NCBI GenBank assembly: GCA_020629935.1
Contig: JAHDCJ010000003.1
Location: forward strand, 43,473 to 104,163
Reading direction: 5' to 3'
From: Saprospiraceae bacterium
GTDB taxonomy: Bacteria; Bacteroidota; Bacteroidia; Chitinophagales; Saprospiraceae
Length of the DNA stretch: 60,691 nucleotides
The translations under genes were made by a program, and so were the position numbers. The notes below the pieces were generated by a model that saw only the letters and a program-made list of their open reading frames with translations, did not search any database and was not told where the DNA came from. Each line of letters opens with the position of its first letter. Position 1 is the stretch's first letter. This document shows, piece after piece, positions 16,613 through 25,269 of the stretch.

Positions 16613-18127
16613 ATGACGGGAAGAGACGATCTTTTTCATTTAATTCATTCTTTATCAAAAACAGAAAAACGGTATTTTAAATTAAATACTGGTAAATCTG
16701 GTGATCAAACAGCCAATTATATTCGGCTATTTGACGCGATCAATAAAATGGAAAATTATGATGAAGCAAAATTAAAATCACTTTTTAAAGGTGAAAAATT
16801 AATCAAAAACTTCCCAAAGGAAAAAGAGTATTTATATCAAACCATTCTTACCAGTATGCGAGCTTATCATAAGGATAAATCGAGTGCTTCCAAAATTAGA
16901 GATCTTCTCACTGATGCTACGTTTTTAAAAGAACGTAATCTATTTGACCAAGCGCAGCTCCTTTTGAAAAAAGCTAAAAAAATGGCATATGATTTTGAAA
17001 ATTTTCCTGCCTTAATGAACATCTTGGTGATGCAACGAGAATTGTTAAAAAACAAACACTCCATTCATCATGAAAAACAACTGCGATCTTTAGTTATAGA
17101 AACCAATGAAGTCCTTGGCTTAATGAATCAATATTATCAATACTTAGATATTTATGATGACCTTTTTTCCAAAACCATAAAACAACAAAGCAAGCCAACG
17201 CCTACCCTACTAAAACAACTAGAACGTTTAAAAAAGCACGATCTTATTCAAGATATTAAAGAAGCAAAGTCCTTTCAAGCCAAGCATCGTTTTTATTCGA
17301 TTGAAGCCATGCTAGCCATACTTTCCTCTAAGCCTGAAAATGGCTTCCATTCTAATCAAAATATTATTACTTTATGGAAAGCACATCCTAAGATTCAGAA
17401 AGAAAATATTTACAAATACCGAAACCTATTATCTAATTTACTACAATCCTGTGTACATTCTAATCAATTAGAATCGATGCCTGCGGTACTACAAGAAATC
17501 AAAGAAATTCCTGCCAAAAACCAATACGATCAAGCAGTACAATTTAAACAAGTATATGTAGCAGAATTACATTATAGTATCCTTACTGGAAAGTTTGAAC
17601 ATGGTATTGATCTAATTCCTGAAATTGATGCTGGAATTCGAAAATATCGTAAAATATTGGGCGAATCTAGAATCATTAGTTTTTATGGAAATATCAGTAT
17701 TCTATATTTTTATGCCAATGATTTCGAAGCTGCTTTACTTTGGGTCAATAAAATTCTTGATGTAAAAAAATCGAATACTCGTCAAGATATTCAACACTTT
17801 GCCCGTTTATTACAATTGGTTTTATATTATGAGATGGATAAAATTGACGATTTAGAGAAAAAAACACGTTCTACCGAACGAATTTTAAAATTACAAGAAG
17901 AAGAACTCTTCTTAGAGATTACTCTTTTCAAAAACTTAAAAAAGCTTTTTAAACTTCCTTTGTCTGAAGTCAATCCATTTTATTTAGAATTTCAATCCAT
18001 TTTAAATGAATTAGCTAAAAAGTATAAAGCCAGTTTTAGTTTTCAAATTTTTGAACTTTGGGTTTCTAGTAAAATACTACGAAAATCACCAGGTGATTTA
18101 TTTTTAGATCGATTAAAAACTAAATAA
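16613..18127 (+). CDS. Large helical-repeat (TPR-like) protein, paralogue of the 14456 gene
   Basis: A 504-residue helical protein starting MTGRDDLFHLIHSLSKTEKR. It matches its divergent neighbour in length and in ordered motifs: the N-terminal DLFHLI..(M/L)SK.EKR block, NYIRLFDAINKMENYDEAKL, a middle block with KAKKMAYDFENFPALMNILV, and a late helix pair with FYGNISILYFYANDFEAALL that looks like a TPR repeat. There is no signal peptide, membrane helix or known catalytic motif. It is probably a cytoplasmic scaffold or regulatory protein. The gene ends in a shared terminator with the convergent gene at 18273. A duplication followed by divergence is the simplest origin. Confidence 0.78.
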   Translation: MTGRDDLFHLIHSLSKTEKRYFKLNTGKSGDQTANYIRLFDAINKMENYDEAKLKSLFKGEKLIKNFPKEKEYLYQTILTSMRAYHKDKSSASKIRDLLTDATFLKERNLFDQAQLLLKKAKKMAYDFENFPALMNILVMQRELLKNKHSIHHEKQLRSLVIETNEVLGLMNQYYQYLDIYDDLFSKTIKQQSKPTPTLLKQLERLKKHDLIQDIKEAKSFQAKHRFYSIEAMLAILSSKPENGFHSNQNIITLWKAHPKIQKENIYKYRNLLSNLLQSCVHSNQLESMPAVLQEIKEIPAKNQYDQAVQFKQVYVAELHYSILTGKFEHGIDLIPEIDAGIRKYRKILGESRIISFYGNISILYFYANDFEAALLWVNKILDVKKSNTRQDIQHFARLLQLVLYYEMDKIDDLEKKTRSTERILKLQEEELFLEITLFKNLKKLFKLPLSEVNPFYLEFQSILNELAKKYKASFSFQIFELWVSSKILRKSPGDLFLDRLKTK

Positions 18128-18155
18128 TAATTTTCATTCCCAATGTACCTAAAAA

Positions 18156-18191
18156 GATGAGGCCTCGCAGAACTTTCTCTGCAAGGCCATC
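18156..18191. terminator. Bidirectional terminator hairpin between convergent genes
   Basis: GATGAGGCCTCGCAGA pairs with TCTGCAAGGCCATC, with one C-A mismatch and a 6-base loop. It lies 28 bases after the stop at 18127. On the minus strand it is followed by a run of T, so it also suits the leftward gene at 18273-18731. Confidence 0.8.
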
Positions 18192-18272
18192 ACTCCTTGT
18201 TTAAACCTAACCCAATTAAACTTTATGAAGTGTATCAAGTAGAAATTAATAAAACATCTACTTGCTTCGTTA

Positions 18273-18731
18273 TTAACTAATCGGTCCAATCGTTGCGCTG
18301 TGCCCAGTCGTAATGTCTAAGCTTCCAGTATTTCGCTCCATTTGAACCTCAATTACATCAAGGTTATAACTTGCACTAAAAGATGCAATAATAGATTCGT
18401 TAAAATCTGTAATAACCAACGAATTGCTTTCCGGTTGAGCTGCAAATTTTAGTTCAAATCTTGTTTTTCTTCCAATTTCAAAAGAAGCAAACATTCTTTT
18501 CTTCTTTACTGGATTGTTTTGACTCACTTCAAATGAGCCTTTTTGAACCTTAATTGTAACTCCGTTTCCTTTTAATGAAAGTTTAACCGGATTGTCACCT
18601 CTGGATTGAATAATTAATTGAGAATAATTTTTATCAAAATGCAAGCTTAAGCCTGCTATTGGGAATTTTTGCATAACCACCTTTTTTTTCAAGCCTAAAA
18701 TTGTTCTAAGCCATTCGATGAAGTTTTTCAA
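18273..18731 (-). CDS. Small beta-rich protein of unknown function
   Basis: A 152-residue protein with a basic, amphipathic N-terminus (MKNFIEWLRTILGLKKKVV) followed by a beta-strand pattern such as GLSLHFDKNYSQLIIQSRGD and VTIKVQKGSFEVSQNN. There is no lipobox or full signal peptide, so it is probably cytoplasmic or loosely bound to the membrane by the N-terminal helix. I recognise no family. It converges on the helical-repeat gene and shares the terminator at 18156-18191. A separate leftward terminator lies upstream of its promoter region, at 19010-19043. Confidence 0.6.
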   Translation of the reverse strand: MKNFIEWLRTILGLKKKVVMQKFPIAGLSLHFDKNYSQLIIQSRGDNPVKLSLKGNGVTIKVQKGSFEVSQNNPVKKKRMFASFEIGRKTRFELKFAAQPESNSLVITDFNESIIASFSASYNLDVIEVQMERNTGSLDITTGHSATIGPIS

Positions 18732-19429
18732 TTTGAATTTTTTTTATAAAAATATACTTCTTATCCTTTATTAACAAATTGAACGCAATGTTCCTTTATT
18801 TTCCAGAGTACCTAACTTTTTAGGTCTTGTGCGTAATTGCATTACAATGATCAAGGTTTTTTGGTCAATGGACAAACCTTTAGTTAATCCTTTATCTATT
18901 GACAAAAGGACTTATTATAGAATCCAATAGTAATTAACTCTTTGTTTATCAGTAAATTAAATGGCATTTTATTTCGACTGAAATCAAACAACCAAGTTTT
19001 TTTGAAATTAAAAAACCCCATCAAAATTTGACTTTTGATAGGGCAACCTTAACAAATTGATTGCTTCACCTAAGTTTTTAAGCGTTTTTCTATCTAATAA
19101 AAACAATGTGATTAGGCTAAAACACAAACCAATTAAATACATGAAAGACATGTACAATTACAAACACTTTATGGTAAAGCATAATGAGATAAAAAAATTC
19201 TTGTGCTAAATGAATCTCTCCACATCTGTAATATGAAAAGATTTTTTATACTTTGCTATATATATTGAGTATAGACCTACGGATGACGTATGAGGATGGT
19301 ATTTCAATTAGTAAACGAATAGAATGACATAGGTAACATATAAACGTTAAAATTAACTTATTATGATAATACCATAGGTTAAACAAAAAAAATAAGTATT
19401 TTTATCCTCCTAAATAAAACAATAAAATT
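18732..19429. other. Gene-free region with an orphan leftward terminator
   Basis: This 698-base AT-rich region lies between divergent genes (18273 leftward, 19430 rightward). It contains the terminator at 19010-19043 and a short hairpin ACCTAA/TTAGGT near 18809. I find no coding frame with a plausible protein. The DNA right of the terminator (about 19044-19430) could encode a leftward small RNA ending there. Confidence 0.5.
19010..19043 (-). terminator. Orphan leftward rho-independent terminator
   Basis: On the minus strand CCCTATCAAAA, a 6-base loop and TTTTGATGGG (one mismatch in the stem) are followed by TTTTTT. No annotated leftward gene ends here. The gene at 18273-18731 starts further left, and the gene to the right runs the other way. 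Confidence 0.75.
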
Positions 19430-20758
19430 ATGGGTTTATTTGATAGATTATTTGGTGGCGGATCGAAAAAAGATGATCAACCTAAAATTCCATTTGGTCG
19501 ATATAGTGATTCCTACAAATCGAATACACAATACGATGAATGGGATGCCTCTGTAAATAAATTTGAAAGCAATTCCTTTTTAGATTCTTATCGTCATTTT
19601 TTCAACTATCTCGGTGACCAATCGATCAACAATGTATCTATTGTAGATAATGGAGATAATATTGCATTTGAAATTTTGCAAGGTTCTAAAAAAGTAACGG
19701 GCCTTTGTACAGATAAAAAAGTACAAGCTTCTGCCAAAGTAGTCAAATGTAATCGATTAAACGTAGGGTTCATGCGGCGATTGATGGAGAAAAATTACAA
19801 TCTCAAATATGGTCGATTTGCTTTAGATGAAGCAGACAATATTATCATGCGGTTTGATACTTATGTCGTGGATGCTAGTCCTTGGAAATTGTATTATGCC
19901 CTAAAAGAAGTCGCCAACAACGCAGACAAACAAGACGATTTATTATTGGATGAATTCGATATGTTGGAACCGATCAATAATAGTCATATCCAACATATTG
20001 ACGATCAAGAAAAAGAAATCAAATATAATTATATCAAAAAAACCATTGATCATACCTTAAACAAAATCGATGGATTGGATTCAAATAAATTTTCTGGGGG
20101 AATTGCATACCTTCTTCTTTACTCACTTTACAAACTTGATTATTTGATCAAACCAGAAGGCTTTATGATGGAAGCCTTAGAACGGTGTCATCGAATTTAT
20201 TTTGCTCGTGACAATAATACCGTGCATCAAAAAAGCGATATCCTGAAAAAAGAATTACGAACCATTGCTGACCGACCAAAGGAAGAATTGTTTAAAGAAA
20301 TGTATCGAGTAACTTCCACTTTTGGAATTACAAATCCGGTTAATCATGATCGAGTGGTTAGTTTTATTGATGGGGAGTTAAATAATATGGATTGGTATAA
20401 AGACAATAATTATCCAGAAATCGCAGTAAGTGTGCCTGGATATATTGCAGGGTACTGTATGTTTAATTATGCCATTCCACAACCCGATCGAGAACTCTTC
20501 CACTTACTTATTGAAATCCTCGAAGCGGACTTCTTTAAAGAGTTAGGTTTCACAAATGATTTTTATGATGGAGGAACCAAAAAATTAAATCGTTCTGCAA
20601 TCAAACAAGAGATTTCTAGCGTAGTAAAAAGTAATACTAGAAAATATCCAAAACTTGATCCGAACACTTCTAGTTTAGATTTTAGCACCTTACCCGCTTT
20701 TGCAAAATCTTATATGCTAATGATCAGAAATTTAGATTTAAGTTCAGAAAAAAAATAA
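19430..20758 (+). CDS. YbjN-like domain protein of unknown function
   Basis: A 442-residue cytoplasmic protein beginning MGLFDRLFGGGSKKDD. Residues of about 50-180 resemble the YbjN / type III chaperone-like fold. The stretch LMEKNYNLKYGRFALDEADN, followed by IIMRFDTYV and a helix ending in LLLDEF, aligns with the C-terminal domain of the neighbouring protease (LLRQNNDLESLNFSVFGNN, IVLSLIIYD, ILVNQF). The remainder (190-442) is mostly helical and unrecognised. The gene begins after a long intergenic region and is followed 24 bases later by the protease gene, so the two are probably co-transcribed. Because the shared domain is typical of protein-binding chaperone-like folds, a role as partner or substrate receptor of the protease is plausible but inferred. 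Confidence 0.7.
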   Translation: MGLFDRLFGGGSKKDDQPKIPFGRYSDSYKSNTQYDEWDASVNKFESNSFLDSYRHFFNYLGDQSINNVSIVDNGDNIAFEILQGSKKVTGLCTDKKVQASAKVVKCNRLNVGFMRRLMEKNYNLKYGRFALDEADNIIMRFDTYVVDASPWKLYYALKEVANNADKQDDLLLDEFDMLEPINNSHIQHIDDQEKEIKYNYIKKTIDHTLNKIDGLDSNKFSGGIAYLLLYSLYKLDYLIKPEGFMMEALERCHRIYFARDNNTVHQKSDILKKELRTIADRPKEELFKEMYRVTSTFGITNPVNHDRVVSFIDGELNNMDWYKDNNYPEIAVSVPGYIAGYCMFNYAIPQPDRELFHLLIEILEADFFKELGFTNDFYDGGTKKLNRSAIKQEISSVVKSNTRKYPKLDPNTSSLDFSTLPAFAKSYMLMIRNLDLSSEKK

Positions 20759-20782
20759 GCTCAAAAAAATATACAGTAACCA

Positions 20783-21865
20783 ATGAAAGAAGTAATTGAT
20801 ACTTATAAAGACGTTGTTATTCAAATTGCCACCCCTTTTAGTACAGGGACTGGATTTTACCTTAAAGAACATGGGCTTATTGTAACCAATGAACATGTAA
20901 TTAGAGGAAGTAAAGAAGTGGTTATCGATGGTAATTCCATTGACAAGGCTTTATCTCATGTGATTTTTGCTGATCCTTTTCACGATTTAGCTTTTTTGAA
21001 ACCGCCTGAAAATATCGATCTCCAATCTGTTCCTCTTTCTCCAACGAATGTAACGGATGGAGACCAAGTGCTCGCTATAGGACACCCGATGGGATTAAAA
21101 TACACATCTACACAAGGTATTGTTTCTAACTCCAATCGAAAGATGCAAAATGATTTGAATTATATTCAAACAGATGCCGCAATTAATCCTGGAAATAGTG
21201 GAGGCCCATTAGTAAACAGCGCAGGAGAAGTTATTGGAATTAATACCTCTATATATAAAGACTCTAATAATATTGGTTTTGCACTCCAAGTTAGTTATTT
21301 AAGAGATACCATTAATGAATATAAAGAACAGTATGGCCAAATTGGGTCTCGTTGTACTTCTTGTTTGAATTTAGTTTTTCAAAAAAATGTAGACGATGGT
21401 TATTGTCCGCATTGTGGTGCAAAAATTTCTTTACCTTCTGACTTAGAAGATTATAGCCCCACAGGAATTCCCAAAATGGTAGAAGAAATTTTATCAGAAT
21501 CAGATCAAGATATCAAGCTTTCTAGACGTGGGCCAAACCATTGGCAAATTGAACAAGGAAGCGCCAATATTCGAGTTTCTTATCATGATAAATCGGGTTT
21601 TATTATTGGTGATGCTTTCCTTTGTACTTTACCCAAACAAAATATTAAAGACATTTACGAATATTTACTTCGGCAAAATAATGATCTTGAATCATTAAAC
21701 TTTAGTGTTTTTGGTAACAATATTGTGCTTTCTCTAATTATTTATGATCGATATTTAAGTATTGAAACAGGTAGAAATTTATTTAAATATTTGTTCGAAA
21801 AAGCAGATCATTATGATGACATTTTAGTCAACCAATTTGGCGCTAATTTCAAAGAAGATGCTTAA
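20783..21865 (+). CDS. Cytosolic trypsin-like (HtrA-type) protease with zinc ribbon and YbjN-like domain
   Basis: A 360-residue protein. Residues 1-185 are an S1C trypsin-like serine protease with a full triad: His38 in TNEHV, Asp68 in HDLAF and Ser139 in GNSGGP. There is no signal peptide or membrane anchor and no PDZ domain, unlike DegP/HtrA. A zinc ribbon follows (CTSC, 13 residues, CPHC). The last 130 residues form a YbjN-like domain homologous in pattern to the N-terminal domain of the preceding gene product. It should therefore act in the cytoplasm on targets chosen through the C-terminal modules. It lies 24 bases after the YbjN-like gene and 14 bases before a methyltransferase gene. 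Protease assignment is firm; the process served is unknown. Confidence 0.85.
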   Translation: MKEVIDTYKDVVIQIATPFSTGTGFYLKEHGLIVTNEHVIRGSKEVVIDGNSIDKALSHVIFADPFHDLAFLKPPENIDLQSVPLSPTNVTDGDQVLAIGHPMGLKYTSTQGIVSNSNRKMQNDLNYIQTDAAINPGNSGGPLVNSAGEVIGINTSIYKDSNNIGFALQVSYLRDTINEYKEQYGQIGSRCTSCLNLVFQKNVDDGYCPHCGAKISLPSDLEDYSPTGIPKMVEEILSESDQDIKLSRRGPNHWQIEQGSANIRVSYHDKSGFIIGDAFLCTLPKQNIKDIYEYLLRQNNDLESLNFSVFGNNIVLSLIIYDRYLSIETGRNLFKYLFEKADHYDDILVNQFGANFKEDA

Positions 21866-21879
21866 TTTTATTTAGGAAC

Positions 21880-22428
21880 ATGAATCGATTTAAGTATTTT
21901 ATTGATGGTATAAAACACATGAAAACAAGGGGAACGGTTGCTCCTACATCTCGGTTTACGAGTAAACAAATGCTTAAACCAATTAACTTTGAACAAACCG
22001 ATCATATTCTTGAACTTGGCGCTGGAGATGGAAGTATTACCAAACATATCTTACGCCGCATGGAACCTCATGCCACCTTATTTTCTATCGAACTAAATGA
22101 TGATTTTTGTAAAGAGTTAAATGATCTTGGAGATCCTCGACTTAAAGTATTAAATACTTCTGCTGAAAAAATGGTGGAAGCCTTAAGTGCCTACAATCTT
22201 TCTAAAGTAGATTATGTAATTTCGGGTCTTCCTTTAGTAAATATGCCTAAAAAAATCACCTTAGATATTTTGTCTAAAGCAAAATCATTGCTTAAACCCA
22301 ATGGTTATTTTATTCAATTCCATTATTCCCTAATTCCTAAAAAGCTTTATCTACAAACCTTTGATGAGGTAGATATTCGATTTGAAGTGAGGAATATTCC
22401 CCCAGCCTTCGTTTTCGTTTGTAAATAA
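21880..22428 (+). CDS. PmtA-like phospholipid N-methyltransferase
   Basis: A 182-residue SAM-dependent methyltransferase. Motif I is HILELGAGDGSITKHIL. Several features match the Rhodobacter-type phosphatidylethanolamine N-methyltransferase family rather than rRNA dimethylases: GTVAPTSRFTSKQML near the N-terminus, YVISGLPLVNMP at motif IV, and NIPPAFVFVC at the C-terminus. Such enzymes methylate phosphatidylethanolamine toward phosphatidylcholine at the membrane surface. The protein is short but complete. It is the third gene of a tight rightward group with the YbjN-like and protease genes, which may only reflect position. It converges on the Ig-like lipoprotein gene with six bases between stops. 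Confidence 0.75.
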   Translation: MNRFKYFIDGIKHMKTRGTVAPTSRFTSKQMLKPINFEQTDHILELGAGDGSITKHILRRMEPHATLFSIELNDDFCKELNDLGDPRLKVLNTSAEKMVEALSAYNLSKVDYVISGLPLVNMPKKITLDILSKAKSLLKPNGYFIQFHYSLIPKKLYLQTFDEVDIRFEVRNIPPAFVFVCK

Positions 22429-22434
22429 TTCAAT

Positions 22435-24315
22435 CTATTTCCCTGAATTTCCCACAGCAGATAGACTGTTAACCCCAATTTGTACAAAAGCTTCTAATTC
22501 CCAATTTGCTCTTAATGTCTGAAGTTTTTTAGTTGTTACGCGCTCAGGTTGTCGTTTTCCTAGATAATTTCCACTGTCCCATTTTCCATTTTTATTATCG
22601 TCTTCGACAACGCGTATAGTGTATTCGCCAGGCTCTATTGATGTCAAATTCTTTTTAAAAAATCCTAGATTATTTATGTTAAATTTTTCGATTGGTTCTT
22701 GCTTTGAGTCTAACAAAGTAACTAAGTATTGCTTCGTACTATCCATCCCACTAATTTCGCATAAAATCGTGCCCATATCTTTTCGTTGAAGACAAACAAA
22801 AGGAATTTCTAAACTATCATTTTCAAGTCCAAAGAGATCTTTCATCGCTCCTTCTTTTATTTTTAAACGATAGGCTGCTCCTTCTTTCCAAGTATGTTTA
22901 ATAGAGAGCGTACGGTTATCTTCAAGCAAGGTGTAGCTTGGGTTTATAATTTGTTTTGTACTATCATTTAAAAATTCAAAATCCTCTTTTTCCAAATTGA
23001 TCACTGGATGATTAAGATATAATAACACGGGTCGATCGGGATTGATTTTTTGTACGCCTAGACTAGCTACAGCTTCATTAAATTTTGCCTTTGCATTATC
23101 TACAGGACTGGAACTCGTTGATTGAGTGGTGCTGGTGTTTGTTCCTCCTCTTTTTCCTGTCGTAGATCCAGGTCGGCCACTATTTCCTCTTGTAGTACTA
23201 CTTGTAATTGCATTATTTCGGTTTCCTCCTCTTCTATTGGGTTCACCTTCTTTTGATGGTTTAGGAATAAATTTCAACTTAGGATTTGCTTTAAGGTAAT
23301 CGGCTCGTTTTGTTGGAGAAACGTTTATCGTGTCTTTGTAATTATTTATTTCGGCAAAAAATTGAATTTCTTCTTCTGACTCTGTATCGTACCAAATCCT
23401 AATTTCTTTCTCTTTTCTCTCCACAAAATAATTGGTATAACTGGGCTTTACAGAAATATTCAATCCTTGGTCTTCTTGGGTTAAAGTCAGTTTTATTTGT
23501 CCATACGTTCTTGTGTTCGTACTCAGGATTCGAAAAGGAATCTCTTCCTCAAATGTTTTAATAAGTAATCGGCTATCGGTACTATCTGTAATAGTTATCG
23601 TTTTCGAATTAAAGCCAATAACTTCATTTTCTAAATCAAAAAGGTAATTGTAATTATTATCTCTTAAAGCAAAAACTTTAAATGTTCCTGCTTTCATATT
23701 TTCAATTCTAAACTTCCCATTTTGATCTGTTTTGGAAAAGTATAATGGCTTCTCTTTGTACACCACTGAATCCTCCAAATTATCATACATCATAACCAAC
23801 ATCCCCGCTTCTGATGCTCCAGAGTAAATATTTACAACTTGCCCTTCAAAAGATAAAGAGTCGATAAAAGCTCCTGTAGAAAAAACATATCGTAGGTTTT
23901 TTGCTGCATTACCTTCTGTTATATCTTTTACGGCTTCACCAAAGTTAAGGGTATAAGTCGTATTGGGACGAAGCTCCTCATTGAAGCCTACCACTACCCC
24001 TTTTTTACGATTGAGCCGAATGTCTAATTCTTCTTCTAATGGCGGAGAAATAACCACCTGATTAAAGGCGTCGTTTAAACGAACCCATTCATCAAAGGTG
24101 AGTATAATTTGCTTTGACGAAAAATTGGTGGAATAGTTGGGAGTTGATTTGGTACTGTCAATTCCCGGTGCAACCTTATCTCTCGGGCCTCCTGTTGGAG
24201 AAACGGGATTTGCACATTGCGTTAAGATTAGAATCATAAAAGCACAAAAACAAATTGAGCCTAGACGAAACCAAACCAGTAGTTTGAAAAGTGATATTTT
24301 AAGCGTATGATTCAT
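22435..24315 (-). CDS. Ig-like (Big_5/SbsA-type) domain lipoprotein
   Basis: A 626-residue predicted lipoprotein. The signal segment ends in MILILTQC (lipobox), and CANPVSPTGGPRDKVAPGID follows, which is characteristic of a Bacteroidota family of Big_5 Ig-like lipoproteins. An Ig-like domain covers about residues 45-150 (QIILTFDEWVRLND, NTTYTLNFGEAVKDITEG). A carboxypeptidase-like region follows with FRIENMKAGTFKVFALRDN. Around residues 360-400 a low-complexity linker rich in Gly, Ser, Thr, Asn and Arg separates this from C-terminal beta domains. It is likely exposed at the cell envelope and structural. The family occurs singly in many Bacteroidota and has no settled function. Confidence 0.82.
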   Translation of the reverse strand: MNHTLKISLFKLLVWFRLGSICFCAFMILILTQCANPVSPTGGPRDKVAPGIDSTKSTPNYSTNFSSKQIILTFDEWVRLNDAFNQVVISPPLEEELDIRLNRKKGVVVGFNEELRPNTTYTLNFGEAVKDITEGNAAKNLRYVFSTGAFIDSLSFEGQVVNIYSGASEAGMLVMMYDNLEDSVVYKEKPLYFSKTDQNGKFRIENMKAGTFKVFALRDNNYNYLFDLENEVIGFNSKTITITDSTDSRLLIKTFEEEIPFRILSTNTRTYGQIKLTLTQEDQGLNISVKPSYTNYFVERKEKEIRIWYDTESEEEIQFFAEINNYKDTINVSPTKRADYLKANPKLKFIPKPSKEGEPNRRGGNRNNAITSSTTRGNSGRPGSTTGKRGGTNTSTTQSTSSSPVDNAKAKFNEAVASLGVQKINPDRPVLLYLNHPVINLEKEDFEFLNDSTKQIINPSYTLLEDNRTLSIKHTWKEGAAYRLKIKEGAMKDLFGLENDSLEIPFVCLQRKDMGTILCEISGMDSTKQYLVTLLDSKQEPIEKFNINNLGFFKKNLTSIEPGEYTIRVVEDDNKNGKWDSGNYLGKRQPERVTTKKLQTLRANWELEAFVQIGVNSLSAVGNSGK

Positions 24316-24439
24316 ATGTCCAATTGGACGGGAAATTACATAATTTTAGATAGAGTACCTTATAAATCAGGTAGCATAAACAAAAAATTAACAGGTTTAG
24401 ATCAACTTTAAGAATTCCTTTCCTTTATAGGAAAATAAA

Positions 24440-25267
24440 TTAATGTGCATTGTTTTTTCTTTCCGCAAGAAAATTGGCCATAGAAAAGATTTCTAATTCT
24501 TCTTTGTATTCTACAATCTCTTCGAGTCCATTTTTTAATATCCGATATATTCGAAAATCTTGGTGTAATAAATCCCAAAATGACTTAAAAAATATCTTCG
24601 AGTCAATCGCACATCCTCCAAATTCAAATTGAATAAATCGAATTTTTGCCTGTGTTAAGGTTTGTTTTGCTCCACGTAGCACACTCATTTCATGCCCTTC
24701 AACATCGATCTTTAGCAAATCAATTTCTGCTACTTTTTGATGCCTCATCCAATGATCCAAACTATCTAATTCAATGGTTTCTAATTTTTCAATTTCAATA
24801 TTAAATCGAGATAATTCACGAGGATATAAAGAGGATAATCCAGGTTTGTCTTTGTTTCCATAAAGCGGTAAACTTTCCTCTTTTTCACCAAGTCCTTTAG
24901 CATATAAATGCACCTTATCGTCTGTTGAAAAATTGGATTTTAAAATATTAAACATGGCTTGAGATGGTTCAAAAGCATGGATTATTGCCTCTTTCCAAAT
25001 CTGCTTTATGGCTAAAATATATTTTCCTTTATTGGCTCCTACATCTAAAATAATAGGCGACTCTTTTTGGATTTTTGAATGAATATATCCTAATGCTTTT
25101 ATTTCTCCTGCAACTAAAATATTACCCGCCTGACCATAATTCATACCTTCTAATCCCACTTTGTGTAAATAGGAAAAAAAAGATTGGAAACCTTTCTTTC
25201 CTTTAAGTGGATTTAGAAAAAGTTTATTCATAACTTTTAAGAGGAATAACAATACTTTTTCAATCAT
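24440..25267 (-). CDS. FkbM family methyltransferase
   Basis: A 275-residue SAM-dependent methyltransferase of the FkbM type. Motif I is ILDVGANKGKYILAIKQ, with HAFEPSQAMF at the acidic loop that binds the SAM ribose. The hallmark IDLLKIDVEGHEMSVLRGAK is present in the second half. Members usually O-methylate sugars in glycans or natural products. No glycan cluster surrounds it, so the substrate is open. It starts two bases after the stop of the YD-repeat gene upstream, so the two are clearly co-transcribed. The N-terminus (MIEKVLLFLLKVMNKLFLNP) is hydrophobic and may be membrane-associated. Confidence 0.87.
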   Translation of the reverse strand: MIEKVLLFLLKVMNKLFLNPLKGKKGFQSFFSYLHKVGLEGMNYGQAGNILVAGEIKALGYIHSKIQKESPIILDVGANKGKYILAIKQIWKEAIIHAFEPSQAMFNILKSNFSTDDKVHLYAKGLGEKEESLPLYGNKDKPGLSSLYPRELSRFNIEIEKLETIELDSLDHWMRHQKVAEIDLLKIDVEGHEMSVLRGAKQTLTQAKIRFIQFEFGGCAIDSKIFFKSFWDLLHQDFRIYRILKNGLEEIVEYKEELEIFSMANFLAERKNNAH

Positions 25268-25269
25268 AG

